Positions 14,197-25,847 of a stretch of DNA of 64,000 nucleotides are shown in pieces. This DNA is from Gonocerus acuteangulatus (lineage: Eukaryota > Arthropoda > Insecta > Hemiptera > Coreidae), in assembly GCA_946811695.1 (NCBI GenBank), contig OX328125.1, forward strand, positions 97,977,210-98,041,209, written 5' to 3'. The translations under genes and the position numbers were made by a program. Under the pieces are notes generated by a model, which was given only the letters and a program-made list of their open reading frames with translations, was not told the DNA's origin and searched no databases. The first letter of the stretch is position 1, and each line of letters opens with the position of its first letter.

Positions 14197-15916
14197 ATGA
14201 CAAATTATTCAGTTATGTATAAAATGTTATGAGTTCATTTTTTCGTTTTGGTGAGAAAATTTCGTGTAAAAAGAGCCTATAAAAACCAAACATGTCTTCA
14301 GCATTTAACCCGGGTTACTAGCCCTCAAAAAGAGGGGAGAAAGCCTCAAAACTCACAATTTTACCCTAACATATTTAAAATTACAAACCTCCCAAATCAC
14401 CCTTTTTTGCCCCGCTCCCCAAAATGATTTCACCTATAAGCTCCTGAGCTTTAGTGATACTTATAATTGGCTGAAGGCATGTTTGATATAATTATTATAT
14501 ATTTTTTTAAATATAATTGTTGATACAGAATATACGCAGAACGACAATGGAATCCGCAAAGGCGGAATAATAATTAGATATAAAATTTGGAAGGTTCCAC
14601 CCATATTTTTTAATTCTACCAATGTTATTTAAATACATCCTTCCACCATCTTCATAACTCTTATTGTTGAAAATATATTCTCGTTCTGAATAAAAATGCA
14701 CCACTGGGCGCCTTCAATTTTACCACGTCTACTCAACCCGCAATACTATATACTTTCCCTCCTGGGTTATTATTTTCTCATTATTAAACAGACTTTCCTT
14801 CTACTGGTCAATTAATGCCAATGCTTCCATAAATAATTTACATGAATTATTAAATGAGGTGAGTAAAAAAAAAAGTAAAAAAGTTTTGGTCAGCTCCATG
14901 AAATTCTTTAGCTGAATTTTATCTTTTTTGTTGCGCTCAATCCAGAAATAATCACCATATTGTCTGACACGTGCAGTATCCTTGCACATAAAAAACACTA
15001 AAATGTAGAAAAACATCATGATTTCTATTATGTACAAACTAAGAATAAATATGCATTTGTTTTCAATTCAACATAAAACGTTTAAAAAAAATCGTTCAAG
15101 ACTTCAAACGAAATAGTTTTGTCCACCCTAATATCTCTCCATCTTCAATCATATCCATTCTCTCCTATTTCGCATCATTCCTGTAAATGATATGACTAAA
15201 TATGAAAGTAAAAAACAAAAAAAAACAAGTTTGAGTTTTATCGCTGACTAACAACACAATCGATAGGCATTGAATAGCTACTTTTGCTTAAAAAAAAAAA
15301 AAATGTTTTCGGTTGCGGCAAGGAACAATCCATGGGAAACTGTCAAAAATCTCATGTAGTTATTGGTCGCAGACCTGTGTTGTACAAATTAAAAATGAAG
15401 AAAACAGGAGATAGAACTGGAAATAATTGTCTAAATTTCAGAAGAAACAACTAAATAAAATTGGGAGACGAAAGTAATTTGAAAGTTGAAATTCAAAACT
15501 AGATTAATTAGGAATGATAGTACGTCAAATAGGTTTTTTTTTTTTTGTTTGGGTTTAAGGCGTGTCAATCTCTTCAAACAGACACTTATATAATGAAAAA
15601 AATATAGGAATGTATGCATTCGTTAAATGAATATAATAAACCAATATTGAAGAGCAGAAGCTCTTTCTATGTGATTAGAGTTTAACTCATTATTCTATCA
15701 GATACCTGAAATATTATGTCAAATTATTTGTTAACGGATCCGTCCATTGTTTCGGATGGTGTCTCATGGTGTTTAATGTTTATGAATGCTTGGCCAAAGC
15801 TAAGGCTAATAGCATTTTAATCTTCCTTTAACCCTAGACAACAACCCTTGGTAGTTTCGACGAATGCTGCTCGGATTTTTAATTGACCTGCGATGAGCGA
15901 TAACTGTAGACGGCTA
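14197..15916. other. Intergenic DNA, no gene recognised
   Basis: The stretch is AT-rich and its short frames are not recognisable. A piece near 14290-14480 (ACCCGGGTTACTAGCCCTCA, CCCCAAAATGATTTCACC) has the look of another dispersed repeat. No RNA gene or intact element is supported. Confidence 0.55.
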
Positions 15917-16206
15917 ACCTACCAGGTATTCCCAGGTACTAGTCTATTACCTACAAGTAGCCGGAAGAAGAAGATCGCGTCGTGCTTCCGGAAGTAAGAT
16001 AGCCTTCTCTTTCTTACAGGATGACGTCAAAAAGCCAAATACTAAACGAACCGCCAACGGCCATAGCCACGTTGAATGCACCGGTTCCCATAGATCACCG
16101 AAGTTAAGCAACGTCGGGCGTGGTCAGCACCCACGTGCTGTTGGTATTATAAAAGGGTGGTAACCTGTAGATAGCCCGGCATTAATAGCCTTTAAAAAAA
16201 AAAAAA
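15917..16206 (+). mobile_element. 5S rRNA-derived SINE
   Basis: At 16053 the sequence GCCAACGGCCATAGCCACGT begins a 5S rRNA-like head that continues through GATCACCGAAGTTAAGCAAC and GTCGGGC, the internal promoter region of 5S genes. After that it departs from 5S: the second half reads GTGGTCAGCACCCACGTGCT instead of the normal arm. It then passes into a tail, AAAAGGGTGGTAACCTGTAG then ATAGCCCGGC, and an A run ending at 16206. A short inverted 5S 3'-end match (ACCAGGTATTCCCAGG) lies upstream at 15920-15936. The same tail occurs at about 38020-38040 and, inverted, at 41795-41830. A functional 5S gene is excluded by the altered 3' half and the A tail. Confidence 0.75.
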
Positions 16207-16488
16207 TACAACAATGTTCGTCGAAACGACCAATAGGTTGCAAAATGGATACCTAACGGCAGGGTTGTTATACAGGGTTAAGAGAGAATGTTTTAGCCAA
16301 TTTTCTACCGAGAATATAGACCACGCCATTTTCCCTCCAACTAAACAATATTTTTGAACAGGCAACGTTATAGTTTAAATAGTCTTCAGCCTTAGCTTTG
16401 GCTAAGTATTGATAAATATCCCTTGACCTCTCAAAGACTTCCCTGGTCCTGAAAAACTGTTTCTGCGAATTTGACGTTTTCCGAAAGA

Positions 16489-16590
16489 AAAGCCTCCAGC
16501 CCTAGTGGGAATCGAACCCACAGCAACAGACACTGCTCTAATTACCCATTGTGAAAGAGCGAACCATCGATTCCACCACTTCTTCTAAAT
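16489..16590 (-). other. tRNA-like segment, possible SINE head
   Basis: On the minus strand a GGTGGAATCGATGGTTCG segment is followed about 40 bp later by GTGGGTTCGATTCCCACTAG, a good pol III box B with a 5-bp T-stem. The region between does not fold into a clear anticodon arm and there is no acceptor stem. It is probably another tRNA-derived SINE head or tRNA pseudogene. Confidence 0.35.
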
Positions 16591-16842
16591 GCTCCCCTGC
16601 CCGATGATTGGTCCTCCATCCAGGACAATGCCTGCTCTGGGGTTTTCTTTTCCTTTCCGTGTATCTGTTTTTGTGTAGCCTTCATGGTCGGTTCGGTCTA
16701 TAACCTTTGTTTCCCAGAGAAAGTTGGATAATTGTGTTCTCTCTCCAACCAGCTCGGGGCTACGGACAACTCTTTCTTCACTCGGTCAGTACTCGAATCA
16801 ATCAGTCTTACCGTTATCATGGGAAAGCTATGCGAAGGCAAT

Positions 16843-16846
<4 letters not shown>

Positions 16847-16912
<66 letters not shown>

Positions 16913-17345
16913 GACCTTGGAAGGGAAAGGGCGAATCAAGATATCCCGGATGTTGGGGAATCCAAGTCAAAGTTCTTAAATTGCTTCAGGATAGCAAAGG
17001 AGAATGTTTACTCTTTGGAATGCTGATTTAGAAATCTGATTGGAAAAGTATGCATTTGAAAATCAGTGTTCGAATTTTAATTTATACGAGTGATTTATGG
17101 GTACCAAAATGCTGTGAGAGGAGCACCCCTGTGTGGGGATCTGACCCGGGTTTTGTCCTTGAAATCAGACATGGCATTTTTCATAGATTATGCTGCTATT
17201 CATGTTAACTATAAACTGTGAGAGAACTAAAGGCGAACCAGAGAAACAATGCGAAGCGTCGCCTTACCTACATCTTTCTGACTCAGAAAATAAAATACAT
17301 AAAATGTAGATTTTTCAGATTCGCCCTTTCTCTTCCTAGTTCCTG
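16847..17345. mobile_element. (AT)n tract and second copy of the TIR element, unexpanded
   Basis: A pure (AT)n tract at 16847-16908 abuts the left terminus TCAGGACCTTGGAAGGGAAA at 16909. The right terminus CCCTTTCTCTTCCTAGTTCC ends near 17345. The interior follows the copy at 3302-5088 almost base for base, but where that copy has about 35 units of 41 bp this one has a single diverged segment, AAAATGCTGTGAGAGGAGCA to TGTCCTTGAAATC. It is about 437 bp long and carries no transposase. Confidence 0.75.
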
Positions 17346-18718
17346 GTATTATGGTTGTATTGAATGTGTTTACTTTTAAATTCTTTTACAGGTTTCTAGC
17401 CATTTTTGGGCTACAAAATCATTAAAGGTATCACATCATTAAATACAGTAGTATCCCAAACTGATTGGGATCGAACCCTCATCGGATTAGAAAAAATTCG
17501 GGTTTGTAATGACTATGAGGCGTTTAAGACTGTGCTCGGAGGAAAAATCGATTTGAAGGGATGTAATTATGAATGGCAAAACATTGCTTCTAAAAGCTGT
17601 TTCGGCTAGTTTTAATGGCTGGATTTCGGAATATGTTATCAGTACAAAAATTCTTTACGGTGATGACTGTCACAGACTTAGCCAACAAGAGCACCCTAAA
17701 ATGTGAGACCCAGCCAGGATTGGCTAGATTCCCACGATACTAGTCACGGTGGGCCTTTAGCATCGCCTACTGCTATCTAGGGGACAAAATGAACACAAAC
17801 TATGAGAACTATTTGTCTCCCAGATGAAAGAAACTAAAGACTATCCATTCAGCTAGTGTTGTCTTCTATTCTATTCAGCCCTTCCACACAAAAACCCCTC
17901 GCTCAGTCTTGGTGTTCTTTTCAGCTTTAGTGAAAGAAAAACTAGTTTCGGACCATTTACTCTTAAATTTTCGCCAAGTAGAACTAAAAGGCCCTCTCTT
18001 GCAAGATCTCCGTATAATATGGCGAGTTTGGAAATCTTAGAATATTTTGGTTTTAAAGAATGATATGATTTTTATTTATATTGTTGGTGTTCCGTTAGGC
18101 GATATACATTTTAGATTATGTTTATATTTCTGGACTACTTCCTGTTAATAGGCCTCGCTAAAAAAAAAAAAAAAAAAAAAATTGGCTGGTTCATGTATGT
18201 CATACATGACCTGTGATTTTTCAATGAGTAATTTCAGCGATTGATTCAAAGCTTATGGCAAAGAACTATAAGTTCTTGAAAATAAGCTTCGAGAATAACC
18301 TCATCAAGACATTCCAGTCAATATTAAAATATGTGTTACGGTTATCTAATAATTGCTGCTGAGATACTGGTTTTTCAATATACCTACTTATAAAAGTTTA
18401 TACTAAAAGATGCTTTTTTAAAGAATGCTAACGATGTATTTTTGCGTAAGGCAATGTTTGTAGAAAATTTAAAAAAAATATATATATCTAAATCGGCCAC
18501 TATTTGTCAATTGGTCATTTTGATGATAAGGAGTCATTTCCGACCTATGGTGCCATTGAAGTTTTTCTTCCTCATGATCCTTAGATTCGAAATATGCAAT
18601 AAGAAAATGTGGGGTTATTTTTTCCTATCTCGAATTGGAGAATCATATGGCCAAAAAATGACCATTATTTTTCTGACTTCCTGTACATGGAGATCTTGGT
18701 CTGTAGATGTTACAGTAT
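17346..18718. other. Intergenic DNA, no gene recognised
   Basis: A 67-codon frame at 17406-17609 has no recognisable motif. A GC-richer stretch at about 17700-17800 is also unassigned. An A run at 18160-18180 may mark the end of an old retroinsertion. Confidence 0.5.
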
Positions 18719-18894
18719 TTATTTATTTATTTTTCACGGCGCATGGACGTCTGGGCACCAACATGAAAGGGAGAGCGAGGAATTTTCTCAACGAGCCGTG
18801 TGATGAGAAAATTCCTGCCGTCGATGGGAATCGAACCCACCATCTCCCCCATGAGAAACTAAGGCGCTAGCCACTAGACCATCGGGAGACCCCG
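18719..18894 (-). mobile_element. tRNA-derived SINE, near full length
   Basis: The minus-strand head GGTCTCCCGATGGTCTAGTG with box B GTGGGTTCGATTCCC is followed by the body (GAGAAAATTCCTCGCTCTC) and the GCGCCGTGAAAA tail. Near-perfect 12-bp repeats, ATGTTACAGTAT at 18707 and ATATTACAGTAT at 18895, flank it. It is more diverged than the copy at 5133 and part of the terminal hairpin (GGCGCTAATG) is lost, so it is older. Confidence 0.82.
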
Positions 18895-19319
18895 ATATTA
18901 CAGTATGTAAAAAAAAATTGACTTGATACTATTTTTAAATAAAGAATTGCAAAAATGTTAAAAAAAACAAAACCGAAATTTAACAATAAAAAAAAACGTG
19001 TTTACGCCACCCGTTGACTTGTCCGAAGCCCAAAATATGAATAAAGTAAAGAAAAAAAGACATAAAGAAATTGTATTTGTAGAAATGACAAAAGTTGGTG
19101 ATGGATGCTCAGATTTTTGAATTCGTTCCTGTGGAACCAGGAGGGTGAAATGGGCTCCGCTCCACGAGCATAATTCCACTAAAGATACTTTCAATTTCTC
19201 GACGCCTAAGATCTCGCTTCGCTTTCAGATTTAATTTTAAATTTTCTTTGAATTTTCCACGAATTATAAGGACAAAATATTTACGGTTTCTGTTTTAAGC
19301 TTTCCAATTATAGTCCGTC

Positions 19320-19420
19320 CCGTAACGGACCAAAATATCCTGGAGGACTCAGATTACGTAGAGGCATCTAAAGTAGGACCATACGGCATACTAAGAAGAT
19401 AGTGTGGTCAGTATTATGCT
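19320..19420 (-). repeat. Dispersed repeat R3, copy 2
   Basis: On the minus strand this contains ACTGACCACACTATCT, a GTATGCCGTATGGTC segment and GGTCCGTTACGGGAC, in the same order as the copies at 11600 and 58789. Confidence 0.5.
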
Positions 19421-19666
19421 CCGGGCGCCAAATGTTACCCCCTGCAGGTGCGCATTATAAAATTAATGAAATGCCTAGGTACGGCCGGGGACCCCGATTT
19501 AACCCTCGAACGACGACACTATAATATATTATCTTTGTTGCATGTGTGTTTTGGACTCAGGTCTTCCAATACATTAGTCGAGTGCTGTATCTGTGACCTA
19601 ACCTTTCCCGCGAAGAGTTATCAAAAGGTGTGAATCATGCAGGGAAGTTTTTTTTTTTACTCTATA

Positions 19667-21397
19667 CAGGGTGTCCCGTAAATGTCTAGTCATATTGAGA
19701 GGGGTGATAGAGGACCCTTAGGGGAACAAAAAATGTTCTATGACGATTTCCCGAATTCTCGCCCATAAGGGAGAAAACGTCCTTTTATTGTTTTATCGAG
19801 ACAAACGTGGTTTTTAGAAACATAATCGTTGTAGCTCCGTCCCAGGTGGTACTACTGGAAAGGGAGTGAAACCAATCGAAAGCTGAGTAAATTTACTATA
19901 AGACTAGTTGGGAGTAAACGTAAAAATGAATGAATGTAAGTATGTATATCTTACAAAAAGAAGGCAATTCTAAATTTCCTGACATTTTATTGATATTTCT
20001 TTCCAGCGTTACTCCTCAATGGGCAAGATCTGAGATTTCCGGGTTTCAGAAAAACTTCCTCATTTAACCAGCTTTCCATTCATGTATCACAATCCTGTGT
20101 TATTGAAGTATTTGAACGGTTTAAGTACAAAAGTTAAAAAAAAAAAACATGGATCTGTGAAAAGAAAATTATATTTTTTTCTTCAATTTATTCAAAAAGC
20201 TGAAGGGAAATATTTATTTTTATAAATGTTTACATAAATATTAAGTAAATATTTACTTAAAACAATAAAAAAAAATTACTCCCACGAATATTAAAAAAAT
20301 TCCTAAAACAGTAAATAAATAAAATACACATTTATTTTGAATTTGTTAATTCAGGTAACTAATACTGGGTCCAGGAGGCGGCCATTAAGGAACCCCAATC
20401 AATACATTAACCTCAAAAATTATTATTTTTACCTAGATCACACATTTGAACACATTTTTACAGGTACTTATATTTAGAAAACAAATGCTTTACCTTAAAT
20501 TAATACTGATGGCTACGCTTGTGAAACTCACTGGGATTCTGAGCCCATGCGTTTTTGTTGTGGTAATTAAAAATTCTATCCCCCATAAATAATGTGTACA
20601 TAGTCCTGTAAAAATGTGTTCAAATGCGTGATATAGGTAAAAATAGTAATTTTTGAGGTTAATGTATGGTTGGGGGTTCCTTAATGGCCGCCTCCTGGGC
20701 CCAGTATTAGTTACCTGAATTAATAAATTCAAAATAAATGTGTATTTTATTTATTTACTGTTTTAAGATTTTTTTTTTATATCCGTGGAAGTATTTTTTT
20801 TTATTCTTTTAAGTAAATATTTACTTAATATTTATGTAAACATTTATAAAAAAAATATTTCCCTTCAGCTTTTTGAATAAATTGAAGAAAAAAAATATAA
20901 TTTTCTTTTCACAGATCCATGTTTTTTTTTAAACTTTTGTTCTTAAATCGTTCAAATACTTCAATAACACAGGGTTGTGATACATGAATGGAAAGCTGGT
21001 TAAATGAGGAAGTTTTTCTAAAACCCGGAAATCTCAGATCCTGCCCATTGAGGAGTAACGCTGGAAAGAAATATCAATAAAATGTCAGGAAATTTAGAAT
21101 TGCCTTCTTTTGGTAAGATATACATACTTACATTCATTCATTTTTACGTTTACTCCCAACTAGTCTTATAGTAAATTTACTCAGCTTTCGATTGGTTTCA
21201 CACCCTTTTTAGTAGTACCACCTGGGACGGAGCTACAACGATTATTCTTCTAAAAAGTACGTTTGTCTTGAAAAAACAATAAAACGACGTTTTCTCCCTT
21301 ATGGGCGAGAATTCGGGAAATCGTCATAGAACATTTTTTGTTCCCCTAAGGGTCCTCTATCACCCCTCACAATATGACTTGACATTTACGGGACACC

Positions 21398-21400
<3 letters not shown>
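19667..21400. mobile_element. 1.73-kb foldback element with 0.8-kb arms
   Basis: The left end CAGGGTGTCCCGTAAATGTC at 19667 and the right end GACATTTACGGGACACCCTG ending at 21400 are inverted copies. They open arms of about 798 and 796 bp (19667-20464 and 20605-21400) around a 140-bp spacer. The arms match with scattered substitutions and small indels over their whole length. TA dinucleotides flank both ends (19665-19666 and 21401-21402), as in Tc1/mariner-type insertions. No transposase frame is present. The transcript would form a very long hairpin. An (AT)n tract begins directly at the right TA. Confidence 0.9.

Positions 21401-21458
<58 letters not shown>
21401..21458. repeat. (TA)n microsatellite at the foldback boundary
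   Basis: About 28 TA repeats start exactly at the right-hand TA of the foldback element. Either the element inserted at the edge of a TA tract or the duplicated TA was later expanded. Confidence 0.9.
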
Positions 21459-21461
<3 letters not shown>

Positions 21462-22023
21462 CTTCCTTAAAGACGTAGTTTTGTATCTCCTTGAAACTGG
21501 AGGAATTGAAAAATTTACTTCAATATCAGACCTTGCATTGCCTTGACTTACCTGTCCTTGGCTAAATAAGATAAATTAGAAACTTAATATTTCCTTCTTC
21601 TAATGTTACTTGGAAAGTTCCTAATATGCCTTTAAAGCATTACAGATTAACCTATACTTGTAACATGACCCAATAATGGTATGTGCTACAAATGGCATTT
21701 TAGTAGGTCATATCCTGTCAATAAATTACTTAATGAACTATATATTGAAACAGTGATATTTTGAGAACTTAAAGAAATGGTCAAATATGATTTCTTTGAG
21801 AATTTCGCGTACAATTCGACCTTACAGATTGAGATATAGGCTTAAATGGTTATGACGGCGTTCTATTTATTGTTCCTCGCCCTTTCTTAATAGCCATTAA
21901 GTTGCGAGCTGCCTCATTTCCAGAATGGCAAAATGAAACTAACACCAGCTGAATGTGACAGGCAATTCCTGCCTAAACACAAAGCAGGCCCCGTCTTGTT
22001 TTCGTAAAACTGTGTCGAAATAT

Positions 22024-22075
22024 AAAAAAAAGTCCGACTCACAGGAATTGCGTCATCCTAGCGTTTTTCCGTAAC
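22024..22075 (-). mobile_element. Hel-A 3' end fragment
   Basis: The fragment reads AAAAAGTCCGACTCACAGGA, ATTGCGTCATCCTAGC and TTTTTCCGT, the Hel-A 3' terminus in minus orientation with several substitutions. The rest of the element is absent. Confidence 0.65.
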
Positions 22076-22108
22076 ATTCTTAAAAAAATTAAACACCTAC
22101 TCGTACTG

Positions 22109-22210
22109 AGTCTCTCCGTGGTCTAGTGGCTAACGCATTTGTTTCACAAGCGGGAGATGGTGGGAGAAAATTCCTCGCTGCACCAGGATGTGGGCGCAAA
22201 AAAAAAAACT
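22109..22210 (+). mobile_element. tRNA-derived SINE with internal deletion
   Basis: The head GTCTCTCCGTGGTCTAGTGG leads to GCGGGAGATGGTGGG. It then jumps directly to AGAAAATTCCTCGCTGCACC and GATGTGGGCGC with an A run, so box B and about 40 bp of body are missing. The flanking TCGTACT at 22101 and 22213 is a probable target duplication. Without box B it should not be transcribed by pol III. Confidence 0.75.
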
Positions 22211-22343
22211 TTTCGTACTAGTAGCGAAAATTACGCACTCGGCCTCATCGACTTCTGCTCAGAAAGCTCTGTTACAAACAACCAAAAATGGGTTTCTCGT
22301 TTTACTGTTAAATTATTATTACTAAATTGACAAAAATAAATAA

Positions 22344-22365
22344 ATATATATATATTTAATATAAT

Positions 22366-22425
<60 letters not shown>
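22344..22425. repeat. (TA)n microsatellite
   Basis: A short impure part (TATATATTTAATATAATTA) leads into about 28 TA repeats. No transposon terminus is visible on either side. Confidence 0.85.
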
Positions 22426-22427
<2 letters not shown>

Positions 22428-23318
22428 CTAGATATGAAAAGAGGATTTGAAAAAATTCAAAGATGATTTTAGCCTTCGATATGTACCAAAAAAGAAACTA
22501 AGAATTTCTTAAAATTCCTAATGAATTGCATAGGTTATGCAGGCCGGAAATGCAAGAGAACATGAATGCATGTACACGAACGTAATTTCCTTTAACACGG
22601 TTTTACCTAATGCAGAAATATATGCATGAGATATTCCTTCAAGATTTATGAGGAGGCAACGGTTTCCTTAGAAGGCGTCGTTAGCCGACAGCCATTTTAA
22701 TTATGATAAGTAGGAATAATTAGCGTAAAACTAGAATTATTCCTCCGCCGCTAGCTTTCATTAATTAATTTCAGGCGCGACAATTGTGAATTAATAAGAT
22801 ATTAGCCATAAAAACATCACTTAATTATTTTTAGTCGAAGTTTAATTGATGAGATTTGCCATTGATAAAATATGTGTTAATGGAAGCTTGTATACATCCA
22901 TATATATGTGACAAGGGCCATGTGCTAACTTGTTTAGGCTCGTAGATGTATGTTTTAAGGCATTTTTGTGCATTTGTTAAGGCTCGTGAGTGAATTCGTT
23001 AATTCTCTTCTGTGTATTTCTTAAGGCACTTTTGTATATGTGCTAAGGCAATTTCGTATATTTGTTAATGCTCTTGTGTTTATTTGTTAACATTCGTGAG
23101 TATATTTGTTAATTCTCTTCTGATTATTTGTTAAGACTCGAGAGTGTATTTGTAAGGCTCTATTGTGTATGTGATAATGCAATACAGTGTATTTATTAAT
23201 TCTCTTTATTTTCCACGTATTTCTGACCTTTATTTACGTCTAATTATTTATTCTTTATACATGGCCAAGGTCAAAAGAATAGTACTCCAATTTTCTTTGT
23301 CCTATTTATTGTTTAAAC

Positions 23319-23360
23319 GCCCTACACGTTTCGTGGCCTTTATGCCACCTCCTCAGTCTT
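23319..23360 (-). ncRNA. Hammerhead motif, stem I lost
   Basis: On the minus strand: CTGAGGA, an extra G, stem II GTGGC/GCCAC, GAAA, then CGTGTAGGGC. The core and stem II are intact. The bases before CTGAGGA (TAAGA) no longer pair with GGGC, unlike the plus-strand partner at 23567. Cleavage activity is therefore doubtful. Confidence 0.55.
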
Positions 23361-23566
23361 AGTATGGGTGGTGAGCTATCCACACATGGGGTATGTCCAA
23401 TATAACATTATTTTTATTACACTTTAACAATAGATTTAGGGTTAGGTTTTAGTATAGAAAATGTAATTTGATTCGTTTATAATATATTAATGACATAAAT
23501 TTAATGGATTTACGAAAATAAAAAAATATGTTATTAAATTTTTTTTTAAAATTATAGGATGTAATG

Positions 23567-23608
23567 GCCCCTGAGGAGGTGGCATAAAGGCCACGAAACG
23601 TGTAGGGC
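23567..23608 (+). ncRNA. Hammerhead ribozyme motif, all elements present
   Basis: Stem I GCCC precedes CTGAGGA. Then come an extra G, stem II GTGGC/GCCAC, GAAA, CGTGTA and the partner GGGC. ACGTGT is nearly self-complementary and could pair between two molecules as stem III, placing cleavage after the A. Core residues are all conserved. The flanking sequence ends CAATAAATTG. Confidence 0.6.
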
Positions 23609-24535
23609 GTGTAAACAATAAATTGTACAAAGAAAATTGGAGTACTATTCTTTTGACCTTGGCCATGTATAAAGAATAAATAATTAATTCTCTTGTGTGT
23701 AATTGTTAAGGCTCGTGAGTGTATTTCTCAAGGCTCTTTTGTATATGTGCTAAGGCAATTCCGTGTATTTGTTAATGCTCTTCTGTGTATTTGTTAAGGC
23801 TCGTGAGTGTATTTGTAAGGCTCTTTTGTATATTTTCTAAGGCAATTCCGTGTATTTGTTAATACTCTTGTGTGTATTTTTTAATGCTCTTGTGTTTATT
23901 TGTTAAGACTCGTGAGTGCATTTGTTAAGACTCGAGAGTGCATTTGTAAGGCTCTTTTGTATATGTGATAAGGCAATACCGTGTATTTGTTAATACTCTT
24001 GTGTGTATTTGTTAAGGCTCGTGAGTGTTTTGTTAATTCTCTTCTGTGTATTTCTCAAGGCTCTTTTGTATATATGCTAAGGCAGTTCCGTGTATTTGTT
24101 AATGCTCTTGTGTGTATTTGTTAAGGCTCGTGAGTGTATTTATTAAGATTCGAGAGTGTATTTTATTAAGGCTCTTTTGTGTATGTGAAAATGCTTTTGT
24201 GTGTATTTGTAAGGCTCGTAGGTGTAGTCATTAATTCTGTCCTTTGTATTTGTTAAGGCTCTTTTGCATGTGTATTAAGACAATGTCGTGTCTTTTTTAT
24301 GGCTCTTGTGTGTAGTTGTTAAGTCACGCATGGGGATTTGTTACAGTTCTCGCACGTGTAAGCGTGTTTACGTTTGTATGTGCGTGAGTGTTAAAGAAAG
24401 CTAAATAAAAAGATTGAATAATCGAGAATTGTGCCATTTTTATATTGCTTAAGGTAAGAAAAGTAATAATTTATAAGGAGTGGTTGGGATTCGGCTAGGA
24501 TACATCAATACGATTTTTGTAAAAATCTGTATTAA

Positions 24536-24900
24536 GGACGTTTCGGCTGCTTTTAGGTAGCCTTCGTCCGTCAACACGATACACGCCAGAGTTTTTCTTT
24601 TTTTCACCACTAAACTTCGTGTATAGCATTCTCATATCAAATGATTGGACGAGTTCGTTAACCACCGAAATTGGTCAACCGGTATGGAGGTTTTTCTCCG
24701 AGGTCAAAGTACTAATTTGTCCATACGGGCCGTAATTTTTGATCTATTGCAACGAAACTCGGAATTCGTTGTGCTCATCTAAGGAGGAAAATGCGATGTA
24801 AATATAAACTAAATCGCTTTATTAGGAGGGGGGGGGGTTACTCCGGACCCACATTACCTTGTGTATTGTAAGGACAATGTTGTACTATGAAATATGTTAT
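24536..24900 (+). mobile_element. Diverged Hel-B relic with hammerhead-like remnant beside it
   Basis: From about 24570 the sequence follows Hel-B: GTCAACACGATACACGCCAG, GACGAGTTCGTTAACCACCG, CAACGAAACTCGGAATTCGT, a G run and GTTACTCCGGACCC. Both termini are missing. At 24536-24585 the minus strand has GGACGAAGGCT, AGCAGCCGAAACGTCC, a hammerhead-like fold whose CTGA core has decayed to CGGA. Confidence 0.5.
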
Positions 24901-25033
24901 TAAGGGACATTGAAAGCTTACCACGTCTACAGCTGGAGCTGTTCCCTAAACCGGGAGACCGGCTCTGTTCATATTCTTTAGAAATTTGACGTACATTTAC
25001 CAAATTGCTGAGGAATGTGCTTAGTTATACTTT

Positions 25034-25176
25034 TTAGTGCGGTTCCTCCCTACCTCCCTAGCGGGAGAAACCGCTTATCAGGTTGACCTCACGACGCAAT
25101 CCGTAAATGCCGACTAGAAACTTTCTCGTTTCAGACCCCATAGATCACGAAAATATAGGTGGTTCAAACGTGTGTA

Positions 25177-25230
<54 letters not shown>

Positions 25231-25847
25231 TGTTCGCGGATTTCTGGCTTCCCTGATGGTCCGATTTTGATGAAATTTGGTAAAAAAATCTGTCTTCTAA
25301 TTTGAAAGGTCAAGTTTGTTAACCAGCAGAATCCGCCCACGGAGAAATGGCGTTGGTTTGGAGTGGCTGTGGTAATCATGAAGGCTGTGGCTAATCATGA
25401 TGGCGTATACATAGGTTTGTTTTTAATTCTCTTATCTATATAACCTTCCTCATACTCCTACAACTGAAGTTATCATTATTTCTTATTTTATAGAAAGATT
25501 TAACCCACGAGAGAATGGAATTTTATTTGCCATGAAGCACATATTTACAGTTGATTATAAAAGTAAAATGATTTTGCTAGTAAAACAAGGAACTTAAAAT
25601 GACAACGAATTTTCAGCTGTTTGGAATAGAGCCTTCTGAGCAGTAGTCCTACAGTGAGTACGTTTTCAGTACATTATTGTATTGGCTTATTCAGCCTTCC
25701 TCAAGAATGAGGATTAAGAATTATCCGCTTATTTGTAAGTTGGCTTCTGTCAGTTTCCTGTGCTTTGTAATGCCTAATCTATTCCATTTCTTCGAGATGT
25801 ACGGAACCGCGCTAAGATGACGCAGTTCCTGCGAGTCGGACTTTTTT
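25034..25847 (+). mobile_element. Hel-A element, both ends present
   Basis: The 5' end TTTTTAGTGCGGTTCCTCC has its stem-loop partner GCGGGAGAAACCGC. An (AT)n tract lies at 25174-25226, then GGTCCGATTTTGATGAAATT and GGTCAAGTTTGTTAACCAG. The body then departs from other copies. The 3' end is GGAACCGCGCTAAGATGACG, CAGTTCCTGCGAGTCGGAC and a T run. At about 814 bp this is one of the shorter complete copies. No coding sequence is present. Confidence 0.65.

Larger units (their letters stand above)
23207..23682. mobile_element. Penelope-like insertion with inverted hammerhead arms
   Basis: The flanking 12-bp repeats ATTAATTCTCTT at 23195 and 23683 are perfect. The two arms are inverted copies of about 130 bp: ATTTATTCTTTATACATGGC, CAAGGTCAAAAGAATAGTAC and CACGTTTCGTGGCC on the left match the right arm in reverse. 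Each arm carries a hammerhead motif. The unique middle (about 23360-23565) begins AGTATGGGTGGTGAGC, a segment also found beside the motif at 42.6 kb. Inverted pseudo-LTRs plus hammerheads fit Penelope-like retroelements with the coding region lost. Confidence 0.7.
22915..24370. repeat. Degenerate 24-27-bp minisatellite
   Basis: The loosely repeated unit is TGTGTATTTGTTAAGGCTCG followed by TGAG, TTTG or AATTC variants. Roughly 35 to 40 diverged units flank the insertion at 23207-23682, and the array resumes in the same phase after it. Unit length and sequence vary, so the array is old and no longer homogenising. Confidence 0.8.

Noticed and set aside
16053..16150. Possible functional 5S rRNA gene
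   Set aside because: Only the first half matches 5S. The second half is replaced and an A tail follows, so it is a 5S-derived SINE.
22915..24370. CRISPR-like array because of regularly spaced TTAAGGCTCG motifs
   Set aside because: Units are degenerate, there are no distinct spacers, and the setting is plainly an animal genome. It is a minisatellite.
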